Shown here: positions 11,507 through 20,768 of the stretch, one piece after another
Position numbering within the stretch: the first letter of the stretch is position 1
Layout of the letters: every line of letters begins with the position of its first letter
Assembly: GCF_047511655.1 (NCBI RefSeq)
Contig: NC_133394.1
Span: 110,754,343 to 110,818,342, forward strand
Direction of reading: 5' to 3'
Length of the DNA stretch: 64,000 nucleotides
Source of the DNA: Castor canadensis
Taxonomy: Eukaryota; Chordata; Mammalia; Rodentia; Castoridae
Position numbers and translations under genes: made by a program
The notes under the pieces: generated by a model
Seen by the model: only the letters and a program-made list of their open reading frames with translations
Told to the model about the DNA's origin: nothing
Database searches by the model: none

Positions 11507-12285
11507 ATGACTTCTCAAAAAGTCAATAATCATACAACAAAGGATCTTATGGATAGTGAAGGGGATGAAACCTTAATTTCTTTTTTTTTTTCATTTTTCT
11601 TTTATTATTCATATGTGCATACAAGGCTTGGTTCATTTCTCCCCCCTGCCCCCACCTCCTCCCTTACCACCCACTCCGCCCCCTTCCTCTCCCCACCCAA
11701 TACCCAGCAGAAACTATTTTGCCCTTATTTCTAATTTTGTTGTAGAGAGAGTATAAGCAATAATAGGAAGGAACAAGGGTTTTTGCTGGTTGAGATAAGG
11801 ATAGCTATACAGGGCATTGACTCACATTGATTTCCCGTGCGTGGGTGTTACCTTCTGGGTTAATTCTTTTTGATCTAACCTTTTCTCTAGTACCTGTTCC
11901 CCTTTTCCTATTGGCCTCAGTTGCTTTAAGGTATCTGCTTTAGTTTCTCTGCGTGAAACCTTAATTTCTGAGCTCAAAAGAATGATGATAAAGAGAACAT
12001 GCAAAAACAAAGCAATGAAATCCGAAAGAATATGGATAAACAGATAAATGAATTCATTGAAAAGGCAAAGAAACAATTAAATGAACTTAAAGGAGACAAA
12101 AACAAACATCTGAATCAGTTCAAGAAAAACACAAAAAACAGATAAATGAAATAAGAATGAAAACACAAAGCATAAAAGAGGAATTTAATAAAGACACAGA
12201 AAGTCTCAAAAAAAAAAAAAGGCCCTAATGGAAATGCAGGAAATTAAAAGCTCCTTAAGTCAAATTTAAAACATTGCTGAAGACA
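11507..12285 (+). pseudogene. Old L1 ORF1, N-terminal part, interrupted
   Basis: ORF1 starts with ATG at 11,507 (MTSQKVNNHTTKDLMDSEGD...). It is cut at 11,581 by an antisense L1 fragment and resumes at 11,970 with a lysine/glutamate-rich coiled-coil-like stretch. Stops follow, and at 12,285 it is cut again by the younger L1. ORF1 normally encodes the RNA-binding chaperone of the L1 particle. Confidence 0.75.
11582..11953 (-). mobile_element. Antisense L1 3'-end insertion with perfect 16-bp target duplication
   Basis: A poly-T run (11,582 on) is followed by the reverse complement of the same 3' UTR seen at 17,860-18,350 and 27,660-28,150, including attcatatgtgcatacaagg and the C-rich complement of its G-rich tract. 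It is flanked by TGAAACCTTAATTTCT at 11,566-11,581 and 11,954-11,969. It is a 5'-truncated, 372-base L1 copy that disrupts the older ORF1. Confidence 0.95.
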
Positions 12286-12473
12286 AATAGTGCTAAAGGA
12301 CATCCTTGTATATTTACTCTTGAATGCTTGTGGGAATCTCTCTGTAGAATGAATTCCTCGAATTCATTCATCAGAATTGTCTGATGATTTGAACAAATAA
12401 AATTGTGATAGTGACTGCTGAATAGTTACAAAGTGACTGATCCCATCCACCTTCTTGCCAGCTTTATTTTATG
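12286..12473 (+). other. Extra sequence upstream of the L1 5' end (possible 5' transduction)
   Basis: This 188-base segment lies between the left target-site copy and the recognisable L1 5' end. It does not resemble L1 5' UTR sequence elsewhere in the window. It could be source-locus DNA carried in when transcription began upstream of the element, an unrecognised 5' UTR part, or a separate earlier insertion. Confidence 0.5.
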
Positions 12474-14006
12474 AGAGGAGAGATTCCAAGATGGTGGCTA
12501 GAGGGAGGAAGCAGAAAGCTTCCTCCTATAGTGAAATCTTGGAGAGACACTGGAGACACACCTTGCGGCAAAACCACCAAGAAGAGGCAAAACTTTGACC
12601 CCTCCACACCTCCAGCCAGCGCAGAGAATCTCCACTTCATGTTAAACGGAGAAACCAGGAGGGCCCCCGGGCCGCAAGTCACCCATGCCCAGACGGCTTG
12701 GGAAGATACAGACCAGGTGAGCTTAGCGGTACCATGGTACTCCCACAGACAATCCTAGGCCAGAGCAGCATAGCCCCCTGGACAGACCAACCTCTACCTG
12801 GGGAAAAAAGAGAAACTGAGTAATAAGCAATAAGAACAATAAAGACATGTGGGAAAGAGGGTGAAGCACACTTAGCACTGAAGATTGGGGGAAGGGAATC
12901 CTTCCCGTAACTATAAATAAACAAGCCAGGCCGGACAGAGTGGGGGCGTGTGCCCAGCAACCAGGAGTGGGAAAGCTTGTGAGAGTGGCGGATGGAGGAA
13001 AACTCCACAGGAGAGGGGGGAAGACCCACCTCCCATGTGAGCTGTAAACAAACACAGTGGCTGGCAGGAGCAGCAGCACCGCCCAGTAATCAGGAGCAGA
13101 AAAACTTGTAAAAGTGGTGGTGGAAAGAAAACTCCACAGGAGAAGGAGAAGACCCACTACCCACATGAGCTATAAACAAACCTGAGAAAGCAGGTGCAGT
13201 GTCACCTCCCCCAGTGTGCTTGGAAAGGGGAAAGCTGTAGCAGAGGCTCCCGCACAGGAGAACTCTGAGTAAACAAAGCCTGTGGGGCCAGGTGAGTGCT
13301 AAGCTCACCCCTGAGATCTGCATAAATAACGCCTCCAGCAACAGCAGGCTGACAGCAGCAGGCAGGCAAGCCACAGCTGCAGATACCATTTACAGAACTG
13401 TCTCCAGACTCTTTTTTTCTCTCTCTCTCTCCCTATCTTTGATGAGAAAACAACTGAACTACACCTGCATGCTGAAAAACTTACTGAAACTGTATTGCAT
13501 TTGAACTTGGGACACTTGTGGGTTGTTTTTTTTTTGTGTGCAGTTTTGTTCTACTTTATGCATCCCCTTTGATGAGACAACTACTGAACAACATCTGAGG
13601 CACCATCTCCAGGATTGGAGACTGAGATGGACACCAAAATTATTAAGACTGAAACTTCATTGCATTTGAACTTGGAGGTTTTTTTTTTCTTTTACTTATT
13701 TTTTATTTTTATTCTTATCTTTATTCTTTTTATTTTTTTATTTTCAATCCTCTCTCTGTCTCTCTAATGCCTGTTCAGCTTACTGTCGATTAGTACACTA
13801 ACACTCCCTGTTTATACCTTTGAAACTTTTTTGTTTGATTCCTTGTTTTGTTTTTTACTACTTGTCTGTTTGTTTTTCCCTTTTCTTTAACTTCTTGCTT
13901 TCCATCTCCTCTCACCCTTCCATTCTAAATAGTACCATTCTTATTATTACAAGTTAGAAAATACTTAATTGCACACAGTACAGGAACAGTAACAACACCA
14001 AGGACA
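12474..14006 (+). promoter_or_regulatory. 5' UTR of the younger L1 with YY1-like site and tandem units
   Basis: It begins with a purine-rich run and CCAAGATGGTGGC at 12,486-12,498, which fits the YY1 site placed at the very start of mammalian L1 promoters. Units of about 130-140 bases repeat near 12,905-13,180 (shared gaaaactccacaggagan and taaacaaac). A second related pair lies at about 13,438-13,515 and 13,568-13,675 (shared tgcatttgaacttgg). A pyrimidine/T-rich tract (13,675-13,920) leads to ORF1. Confidence 0.7.
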
Positions 14007-14770
14007 ATGATGGGAAGACAGAAAAAAACAGGGAAACCAGTTTCCCCACAGCAAAAAATTAGTACAGGAACCAGAGGTGAATGAAGAAAACAGATACTCA
14101 GATCCAGACTCCAACAAAATGAAGATAAACTATGCCAAAGAATCCAACGAAGCCCACAAGAATAATTTAAAAGAAAACACACTGCAGGTACTCAATGAGA
14201 ATTTTATAGAGATGATACTGGATATGATCAACCAAAATGTACAGGAGACACTCAAGAAATTCCAAGACAACAAAAATAGAGAATTTGAGAAAGCAAAAGA
14301 AGAAATAAAGGAAACCATAGAAGCATGTATAAACACCAAAGTGAAACAGAGAACACAATGAATAAACAGATAAATGAACTCAGGACAAAAATAGACAACA
14401 TTAAAGAGGAAACCACCCAGGATATGGACAACCTCAGAAAAAAGAAGGAAACAGAATTGCAAAACAAAATGGAAGGCCAATCCAGCAGAATAGAACAAAC
14501 AGAAGACAGAATCTCAGAACTCAAAAATGAAATGGTAATTAAAGGAAAAACCAAAGCACTATTAATTAAACAACTCAAGACCTGTGAAAAGAAAATGCAA
14601 GAACTCACCGACTCCATCAAAAGACCAAACTTGAGAATCATGGGCATCAAAGAAGGAGAAGAGGTGCAAGTGAAGGGAATGTGTAATATATTCAACAAAA
14701 TAATAACAGAAAATTTCCCAAATCTAGAGAAAGATATTCCCATACAGATGCAAGAGGCCTCCAGGACACC
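14007..14770 (+). pseudogene. Younger L1 ORF1, N-terminal half (frameshifted, C-terminus lost)
   Basis: The start is ATGATGGGAAGACAG at 14,007, and the predicted MGRQ-like N-terminus is typical of L1 ORF1. Frameshifts near 14,070-14,080 and 14,330-14,360 split it over three frames. A coiled-coil-like stretch ([20 protein letters not shown] and on) and the start of the RNA-binding part ([15 protein letters not shown]) are visible. The sequence departs from ORF1 at EASRTPN, where an ORF2 RT segment follows. The C-terminal domain and the inter-ORF region are absent. Confidence 0.8.
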
Positions 14771-15293
14771 AAACCACATTAACACAAGCAAATACAAAAA
14801 CCGCTTGATCATCTCAATAGATGCAGAAAAAGCCTTTTATAAGATCCAACACCATTTCATGATAAAAGCTCTAAGAAAACTAGGAATAGAAGGAAAGTTC
14901 CTCAACATTATAAAAGCTATATATGACAAACCTACAGCCAGCATTATACTTAACGGAGAAAAACCGAAACCATTCCCTCTAAAATCAGGAACCAGACAAG
15001 GATGCCCACTATCTCCACTCCTATTCAACATAGTACTGGAATTCCTAGCCAGAGCAATTAGGCAAGAAGAAGGAATAAAAGGAATACAAATAGGTAAAGA
15101 AACTGTCAAAATATCCCTATTTGCAGATGACATGATCCTATACCTTAAAGACCCAAAAAACTCTACTCAGAAGCTTCTAGACATCATCAATAGCTACAGC
15201 AAGGTAGCAGGATATAAAATCAACATAGGAAAATCATTAGCATTTCTATACACTAACCATGGAGGTCCAGGAAATCATCAGAGACTACTTTGA
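14325..15293 (+). pseudogene. Chimeric 322-codon ORF: L1 ORF1 coiled coil fused to RT palm segment
   Basis: One open frame from ATG 14,325. Residues 1 to about 149 are ORF1 (coiled coil and start of the RNA-binding region). Residues about 150-311 are ORF2 RT in its natural frame, with motif A (SIDAEKAF), motif B ([19 protein letters not shown]) and motif C (FADD, codons at 15,120-15,131). The last 11 residues come from reading into further ORF2 sequence. The RT part lacks the fingers region, the endonuclease and the C-terminal domain, so autonomous activity is not expected. Whether it is ever translated is unknown. Confidence 0.8.
14771..15256 (+). repeat. Direct repeat of L1 RT segment, copy 1
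   Basis: This 486-base segment repeats at 15,795-16,278. By eye the copies differ at roughly a dozen or so positions, about 97% identity. This copy keeps the RT frame open; the other has two single-base deletions. The first junction shares aaac with the expected ORF1 continuation, a possible microhomology. Confidence 0.93.
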
Positions 15294-17859
15294 GAACCTA
15301 TATGCAAATAAACTTGAAAATCAAAAAGAAATGGACAGATTTCTAGATACATATGATCATCCAAAACTGAACCAAGAGGAAATTAATCACCTAAATAGAC
15401 CTATAACACAAAATGAAATTGAAGCAGCAATCAAGAGTCTCCCGAAAAAGAAAAGTCCAGGACCTGATGGATTCTCTGCTGAATTCTATCAGACCTTTAA
15501 AGAAGAACTGATACCAACCCTCCTTAAACTGTTCCATGAAATAGAAAGGGAAGGAAAACTGCCTAACATGTTTTATGAAGCCAGTATTACACTTATCCCA
15601 AAACCAGGCAAAGACACCTCCAAAAAGGAGAACTATAGGCCAATGTCCTTAATGAACATTGATGCAAAAATCCTCAACAAAATAATGGCAAACTGAATTC
15701 AACAACACATCAAAAAGATTATTCACCACAACCAAGTAGGCTTTATCCCAGGAATGCAGGGGTGGTTCAACATACGAAAATCAATAAACGTAATAAACCA
15801 CATTAACAGAAGCAAAGACAAAAACCACTTGATCATCTCAATAGATGCAGAAAAAGCCTTTGATAAGATACAACACCATTTCATGATAAAAGCTCTAAGA
15901 AAACTAGGAATACAAGGAAACTACCTCAACATTATAAAAGCTATATATGACAAACCTACAGCCAGCATTATACTTAACGGAGAAAAGCTGAAACCATTCC
16001 CTCTAAAATCAGGAACAGACAAGGATGCCCACTATCTCCACTCCTATTCAACATAGTACTGAATTCCTAGCCAGAGCAATTAGGCAAGAAGAAGGAATAA
16101 AAGGAATACAAATAGGTAAAGAAACTGTCAAAATATCCCTATTTGCAGATGACATGATCCTATACCTTAAAGACCCAAAAAACTCTACTCAGAAGCTTCT
16201 AGACATCATCAATAGCTATAACAAGGTAGCAGGATATAAAATCAACATAGAAAAATCATTAGCATTTCTATACACTAATAATGAACAAACTGAGAAAGAA
16301 TATATGAAAACAATTCCATTTACAATAGCCTCAAAAAAAATCAAATACCTAGGTGTAAACCTAACAAAAGATGTGAAAGACCTCTACAAGGAAAACTATA
16401 CATTCTGAAGAAAGAGACTGAGGAAGACTATAGAAAGTGGAGAGATCTCCCATGCTCATGGAGTGGTAGAATCAACATAGTAAAAATGTCGATACTCCCC
16501 AAAGTAATCTACATGTTTAATGCAATTCCCATCAAAATTCCAATGACATTCATTAAAGAGATTGAAAAATCTACTGTTCAATTTATATGGAAACACAAGA
16601 GGCCACGAATAGCCAAGGCAATACTCAGTCAAAAGAACAATGCTGGAGGTATCACGATACCTGACTTCAAACTATATTACCAAGCAATAATGATAAAAAC
16701 AGCATGGTACTGGCACAAAAACAGACATGAAGACCAGTGGAACAGAATAGAGGACCCAGATATGAAGCCACACAACTAGAACCAACTTGTCTTTGACAAA
16801 GGAGCTAAAAATATACGATGGAGAAAAAGCAGCCTCTTCAACAAAAACTGTTGGGAAAACTGGTAGCAGTCTGCAAAAAACTGAAACTAGATCCATGTAT
16901 ATCACCCTATACCAAGATTAACTCAAAATGGATCAAGGATCTTAATATCAGACCACAAACTCTAAAGTTGATACAGGAAAGAGTAGGAAATACTCTGGAG
17001 TTAGTAGGTATAGGTAAGAACTTTCTCAACAAAACCCCAGCAGCACAGCAACTAAGAGGTAGCATAGATAAATGGGACCTCATAAAACTAAAAAGCTTCT
17101 GTTCATCAAAAGAAATGGTCTCTAAACTGAAGACAACACCCACATAGTGGGAGAAAATATTTGCCAGCTATACATCAGACAAAGGACTGATAACCAGAAT
17201 ATACAGGGAACTTGAAAAACTAAATTCTCCCAAAACTAATGAACCAATAAAGAAATGGGCAAATGAACTAAACAGAACTTTCTCAAAAGAAGAAATTCAA
17301 ATGGCCGAAAAAATGCTCACCATCTCTAGCAATAAAGGAAATGCAAATTAAAACCACACTAAGATTCCACCTCACCCCTATTAGAATAGCCATCAATAGC
17401 AACACCACTAACAACAGGTGTTGGCAAGGATGCAGGGAAAAAGGAACCCTCTTACACTGTTGGTGGGAATGGAAACTAGTACAACCACTCTGGAAAAAAA
17501 TTTGGAGGCTACTTAAAAAGCTAAACACTGATCTACCATTTGATCCAGCAATACCACTCTTGGGGATATACCCAAAAGACTGTGACACAGATTACTCCAG
17601 AGGCACCTGCACACCCATGTTTATTGCAGCACTATTCACAATAGCCAAGTTATGGAAACAGCCAAGATGCCCCACTACTGACAAATGGATCAAGAAAATG
17701 TGGTATCTATACACAATGGAATTTTATGCAGCCATGAAGAAAAATGAAATGTTATCATTTGCTGGTAAATGGATGGAATTGGAGAACATCATTCTGAGTG
17801 AGGGTAGCCTGGCTCAAAAGACCAAAAATCATATGTTCTCCCTCATATGTGGACATTAG
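15259..17859 (+). pseudogene. Younger L1 ORF2 without endonuclease domain
   Basis: It starts in the region just before RT ([20 protein letters not shown]). It includes the [15 protein letters not shown] motif, the RT core (copy 2, with FADD at 16,142-16,153) and the C-terminal region, ending with MFSLICGH and a stop at 17,857-17,859. A stop at 15,694, frameshifts near 16,015 and 16,064, and several further stops and shifts (about 16,406, 16,779, 17,147 and 17,340) inactivate it. The N-terminal apurinic-like endonuclease (about 240 residues) is missing. Confidence 0.88.
15795..16278 (+). repeat. Direct repeat of L1 RT segment, copy 2 (native position)
   Basis: It matches 14,771-15,256 with two one-base deletions (in the gaaccagac and tactggaa contexts of copy 1), giving 484 bases. 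It lies in its normal ORF2 order between the SPGPDG region and the following [13 protein letters not shown] region, so this is the native copy and copy 1 is the displaced one. Confidence 0.93.
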
Positions 17860-18359
17860 ATCAAGGGCAAACACAACAAGGGGACTGGACTTTGAGTACA
17901 TGATAAAAGCAAGAGCACACAAGGGAGGGGGTGAGGATAGGTAAGACACCTAAAAACTTAGCTAGCATTTATTGCTCTTAATGCAGAGAAACTAAAGCAG
18001 ATACCTTAAAAGCAACTGAGGCCAACAGGAAAAGGGTACTAGGAACTAGAGAAAAGGTTAGATCAAAAAGAATTAACCTAGAAGGTAACACACAAGCACA
18101 GGAAATTAATGTGAGTCAACTCCCTGTATAGCTACCCTTATCTCAGCCAGCAAAAACCCTTGTTCCTTCCTATTATTGCTTATACTCTCTCTTCAACAAA
18201 ATTAGAGACAAGGGCAAAATAGTTTCTGCCAGGTATTGAGGGGGTGGAGGGGAGAGGGAGGAGGCAGAATGGGTGGTAAGGTAGGGGGTGAGGGCAGGGG
18301 GGAGAAATGACCCAAGCCTTGTATGCACATATGAATAATAAAATAATAAATAAATAAAT
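17860..18359 (+). other. 3' UTR of the younger L1, with G-rich tract and A-rich tail
   Basis: About 500 bases containing a polypurine, G-run-rich tract at 18,238-18,304 (many GGG and GGGGG runs) before the conserved ccttgtatgcacatatgaat end and an aataataaataaata tail. The same 3' UTR occurs at 11,582-11,953 (antisense) and 27,660-28,150, so the three belong to one young L1 group. Confidence 0.85.
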
Positions 18360-19150
18360 AAAACGTTGCTGAAAGACACTGCAGCATACTGGAATAAGTA
18401 GAAGACATAATTTTAGGACTTTAGTAGATATGAAAGACAAAAAAAACAGTGGAATACCTAAAAAAAAGAATGAAGAAATTCATATGGAATATGCAAGAAC
18501 TCTGCAACTCCATTAAAAGACTAAGCTTATGAATCCTATGAATCATGGGCATTGAAGGAGAAGAAGTGCAAGCCAAAATCATAGAAAACATATTCAACAA
18601 AATAGTAGCAGAAAACTTCCCAAATCTTGAGAAAGAGATGCCCATCGAGGAACAGGAGTCCTTTAGGACACCAAACAGACATATCCAAAATAGAACCTCT
18701 CCATGGTATATTATAGTTAAAACATTAAGTACAAAGGACAAGGAAAGAACATTGAAAGCTTCAAGGGACAAATATCAAATCATCTATAAAGGTTAAACCC
18801 ATCAGAATAAAAGCAGATTTCTCAACAGAAACCTTAAAAGCAAGACATGCATAGAATGAGCTATTTCAAATATTGAAAGAAATAATATTAAACCTAGAAT
18901 ACCCAGCAAAGCTACCATTCATAATTGAAGGAGAAATATAAACCGTCCATGATAAACAGAAACTAAGGCAATTTATGACCACTAAACTAGCACTCCAAAA
19001 GATACTCAAAGGAATCTTACATGCAGAAGATGAAGATAAGCACAGTCACGAAAGTATAGGAATAAACAAATCTCACAAGATGAGTTGATAAGCAAATAAA
19101 GAGTAGGAATCAATTGTGCATACACACATATACACACCCACACAAAAGCA
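18360..19150 (+). pseudogene. Old L1 ORF1, C-terminal part
   Basis: The older ORF1 resumes after the nested L1. The segment MGIEGEEVQAKIIENIFNKI, then [20 protein letters not shown] and RTPNRHIQNRTSPWYIIVKT is the typical ORF1 RNA-recognition region. It is followed by the C-terminal region with KARHA-like and YPAKLPFIIEGE-like stretches in shifted frames. It is multiply broken. Confidence 0.8.
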
Positions 19151-19154
19151 ACAA

Positions 19155-19915
19155 AATGATGGGAATTATCACATACCTCTCAATATTAATACTGAATGTT
19201 AGTGGTATAAACTACCCCATCAAAAGACATAGATTGGCAAGCTGGACTAAAATCAAGACCCAACAATTTCTTGCCTTCAAGTAATGTATTTCACTGACAG
19301 AAACAAACATTGTCTTTGAGTAAAAAGATAGAGAAAGATTTTCTAAGAAAACACACCCCTAAAACAGGCAGGAGTAGCTATAATTATATCTGATAGAGTA
19401 GATTTCAACTCTAAATCAGTCAGAAGACACAAAGAAGATCATTCCATACTAATAAAAGGAATAACACATTAAGAGGAAATAACAATTGTTAACTTATATT
19501 CACCCAATGTCAGCACAGCCAACTTCATTAAACAAATATCACTGGACTTAAAAACACAGATAGACCCCAACACAATGATAGTAGGAGATTTCAAAACCCC
19601 ACTGTCACCAATAGATAGGTCATGCAGATAAAGAAGTCAACAAAGAAACAGCAAAATTAAATGATACCAAAGACCAAATGGACTTAGCAGACATCTATAG
19701 AGTATTTCATCCAGCAGCAGAACAATATGCATTTTTCTAAGCAGCCCATGGAACTTTCCCCAAAACAGATCATATTTTAGGACACAAAGCAAATCTTAAC
19801 AAATGTAAGAAAATTGAAATAACTCCTGTATTCTGTCAAACTACAATGGAATAAAACTAAAACACATCAACAAAAGAAATTACTGAAAGTATTCAAACAC
19901 ATGAAAACTGAACAA
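19155..19915 (+). pseudogene. Old L1 ORF2 endonuclease region
   Basis: Conceptual translation from about 19,158 gives an MMGIITYLSILILNVSGINY-like start and later a DRVDFNSKSVRRHKED-like part, which fit the L1 endonuclease domain. Stops and frameshifts are frequent. This domain is missing from the younger nested element. Confidence 0.7.
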
Positions 19916-20087
19916 CAGGTTGTTGAATGACCAGTGGGCCATCAAAGAAATAAGGGAGGGAGTCAAAAATTTCTTTGAATCTACTAAAAATGAAAAATAC
20001 AACCTGCTGGAATCTACAGGATGCAGAAAAAGTAATGCTAAAGGGAAAGTTTATAGCTATGAGTGCCACATTAAAAATACAGACAGA

Positions 20088-20190
20088 GGGCTGGTGGAGT
20101 GACTCAAGTGGTAGAATACCTGCCTGGTAAGCATGAAGCCCTGAGTTCAAACCCCAGTACCACCACACACACACACACACACACACAAAA
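20088..20190 (+). repeat. ID-like SINE with (CA)n tail, inside old L1 ORF2
   Basis: ggctggtggagtgactcaag ... gttcaaaccccagtaccacc followed by CA dinucleotides at 20,163-20,186. The usual A-rich SINE tail has become a microsatellite. The element interrupts ORF2. Confidence 0.9.
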
Positions 20191-20489
20191 GCTACAGAGA
20201 GATCTCAAATAAATGATCTAATGCTTCATCTCAAGCTCCTAGAAAAAGAAGAACAAGCTAAACCCAAAATTAGCAGAAGGAGAGAAATAATTTTTTTAAA
20301 GGGCAGAAATCAATGAAATAGAGACAAAAAAAACTACACAATCAAGGAAACAAAAGTTTGGTTCATCAAAATGGTAGATAAGATTGATAAAACATTAGCT
20401 AATCTGACTAGAAGGAAGAGGGGAAATACCCAAATTAATAGAATTAGAGATAAAAGGGGAATATCATAACAAATACCAATGAAATCTAC

Positions 20490-20719
20490 AGTATCATTAC
20501 AAAATATCTCAAAAACTTATACTCAAATAAACTGGAAAATCTAGAAGAAATGGATAAATTTCTAAATGCATTTGCCCAACCAAAACTGAACCAAGAGACT
20601 ATAAACCACCTACATAGGTCTATAAAAAGCAGTAAAACTGAAGCAGCAATAAAGACTCTCCCCAAAAAGAAAAGGCCAGGACCCAATTTATTCACTGCTG
20701 AGTCCACTCACTTCTTCTA

Positions 20720-20768
<49 letters not shown>

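Larger units (their letters stand above)
12286..18359 (+). mobile_element. Younger L1 inserted in old L1 ORF1, internally rearranged
   Basis: Flanked by AAAACATTGCTGAAGACA (12,268-12,285) and AAAACGTTGCTGAAAGACA (18,360-18,378), an imperfect target duplication that rejoins the older ORF1. Contents: extra 5' sequence (12,286-12,473), 5' UTR (about 12,474-14,006), ORF1 N-terminal half (14,007-14,770), a displaced RT segment (14,771-15,256), ORF2 from upstream of RT to its stop (15,259-17,859), and a 3' UTR ending in an aataaataaa tail. Single-base frameshifts and stops make it inactive, but it is far less decayed than its host element. Confidence 0.9.

Noticed and set aside
12723-13389. Several long minus-strand open frames
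   Set aside because: They lie in the young L1 5' UTR tandem units, and stop-free antisense frames arise there by composition.
14130-14812. Minus-strand open frames up to 186 codons
   Set aside because: They are shadows of the A-rich L1 ORF1 coiled coil, giving a Phe/Leu/Ser-rich pseudo-membrane protein.
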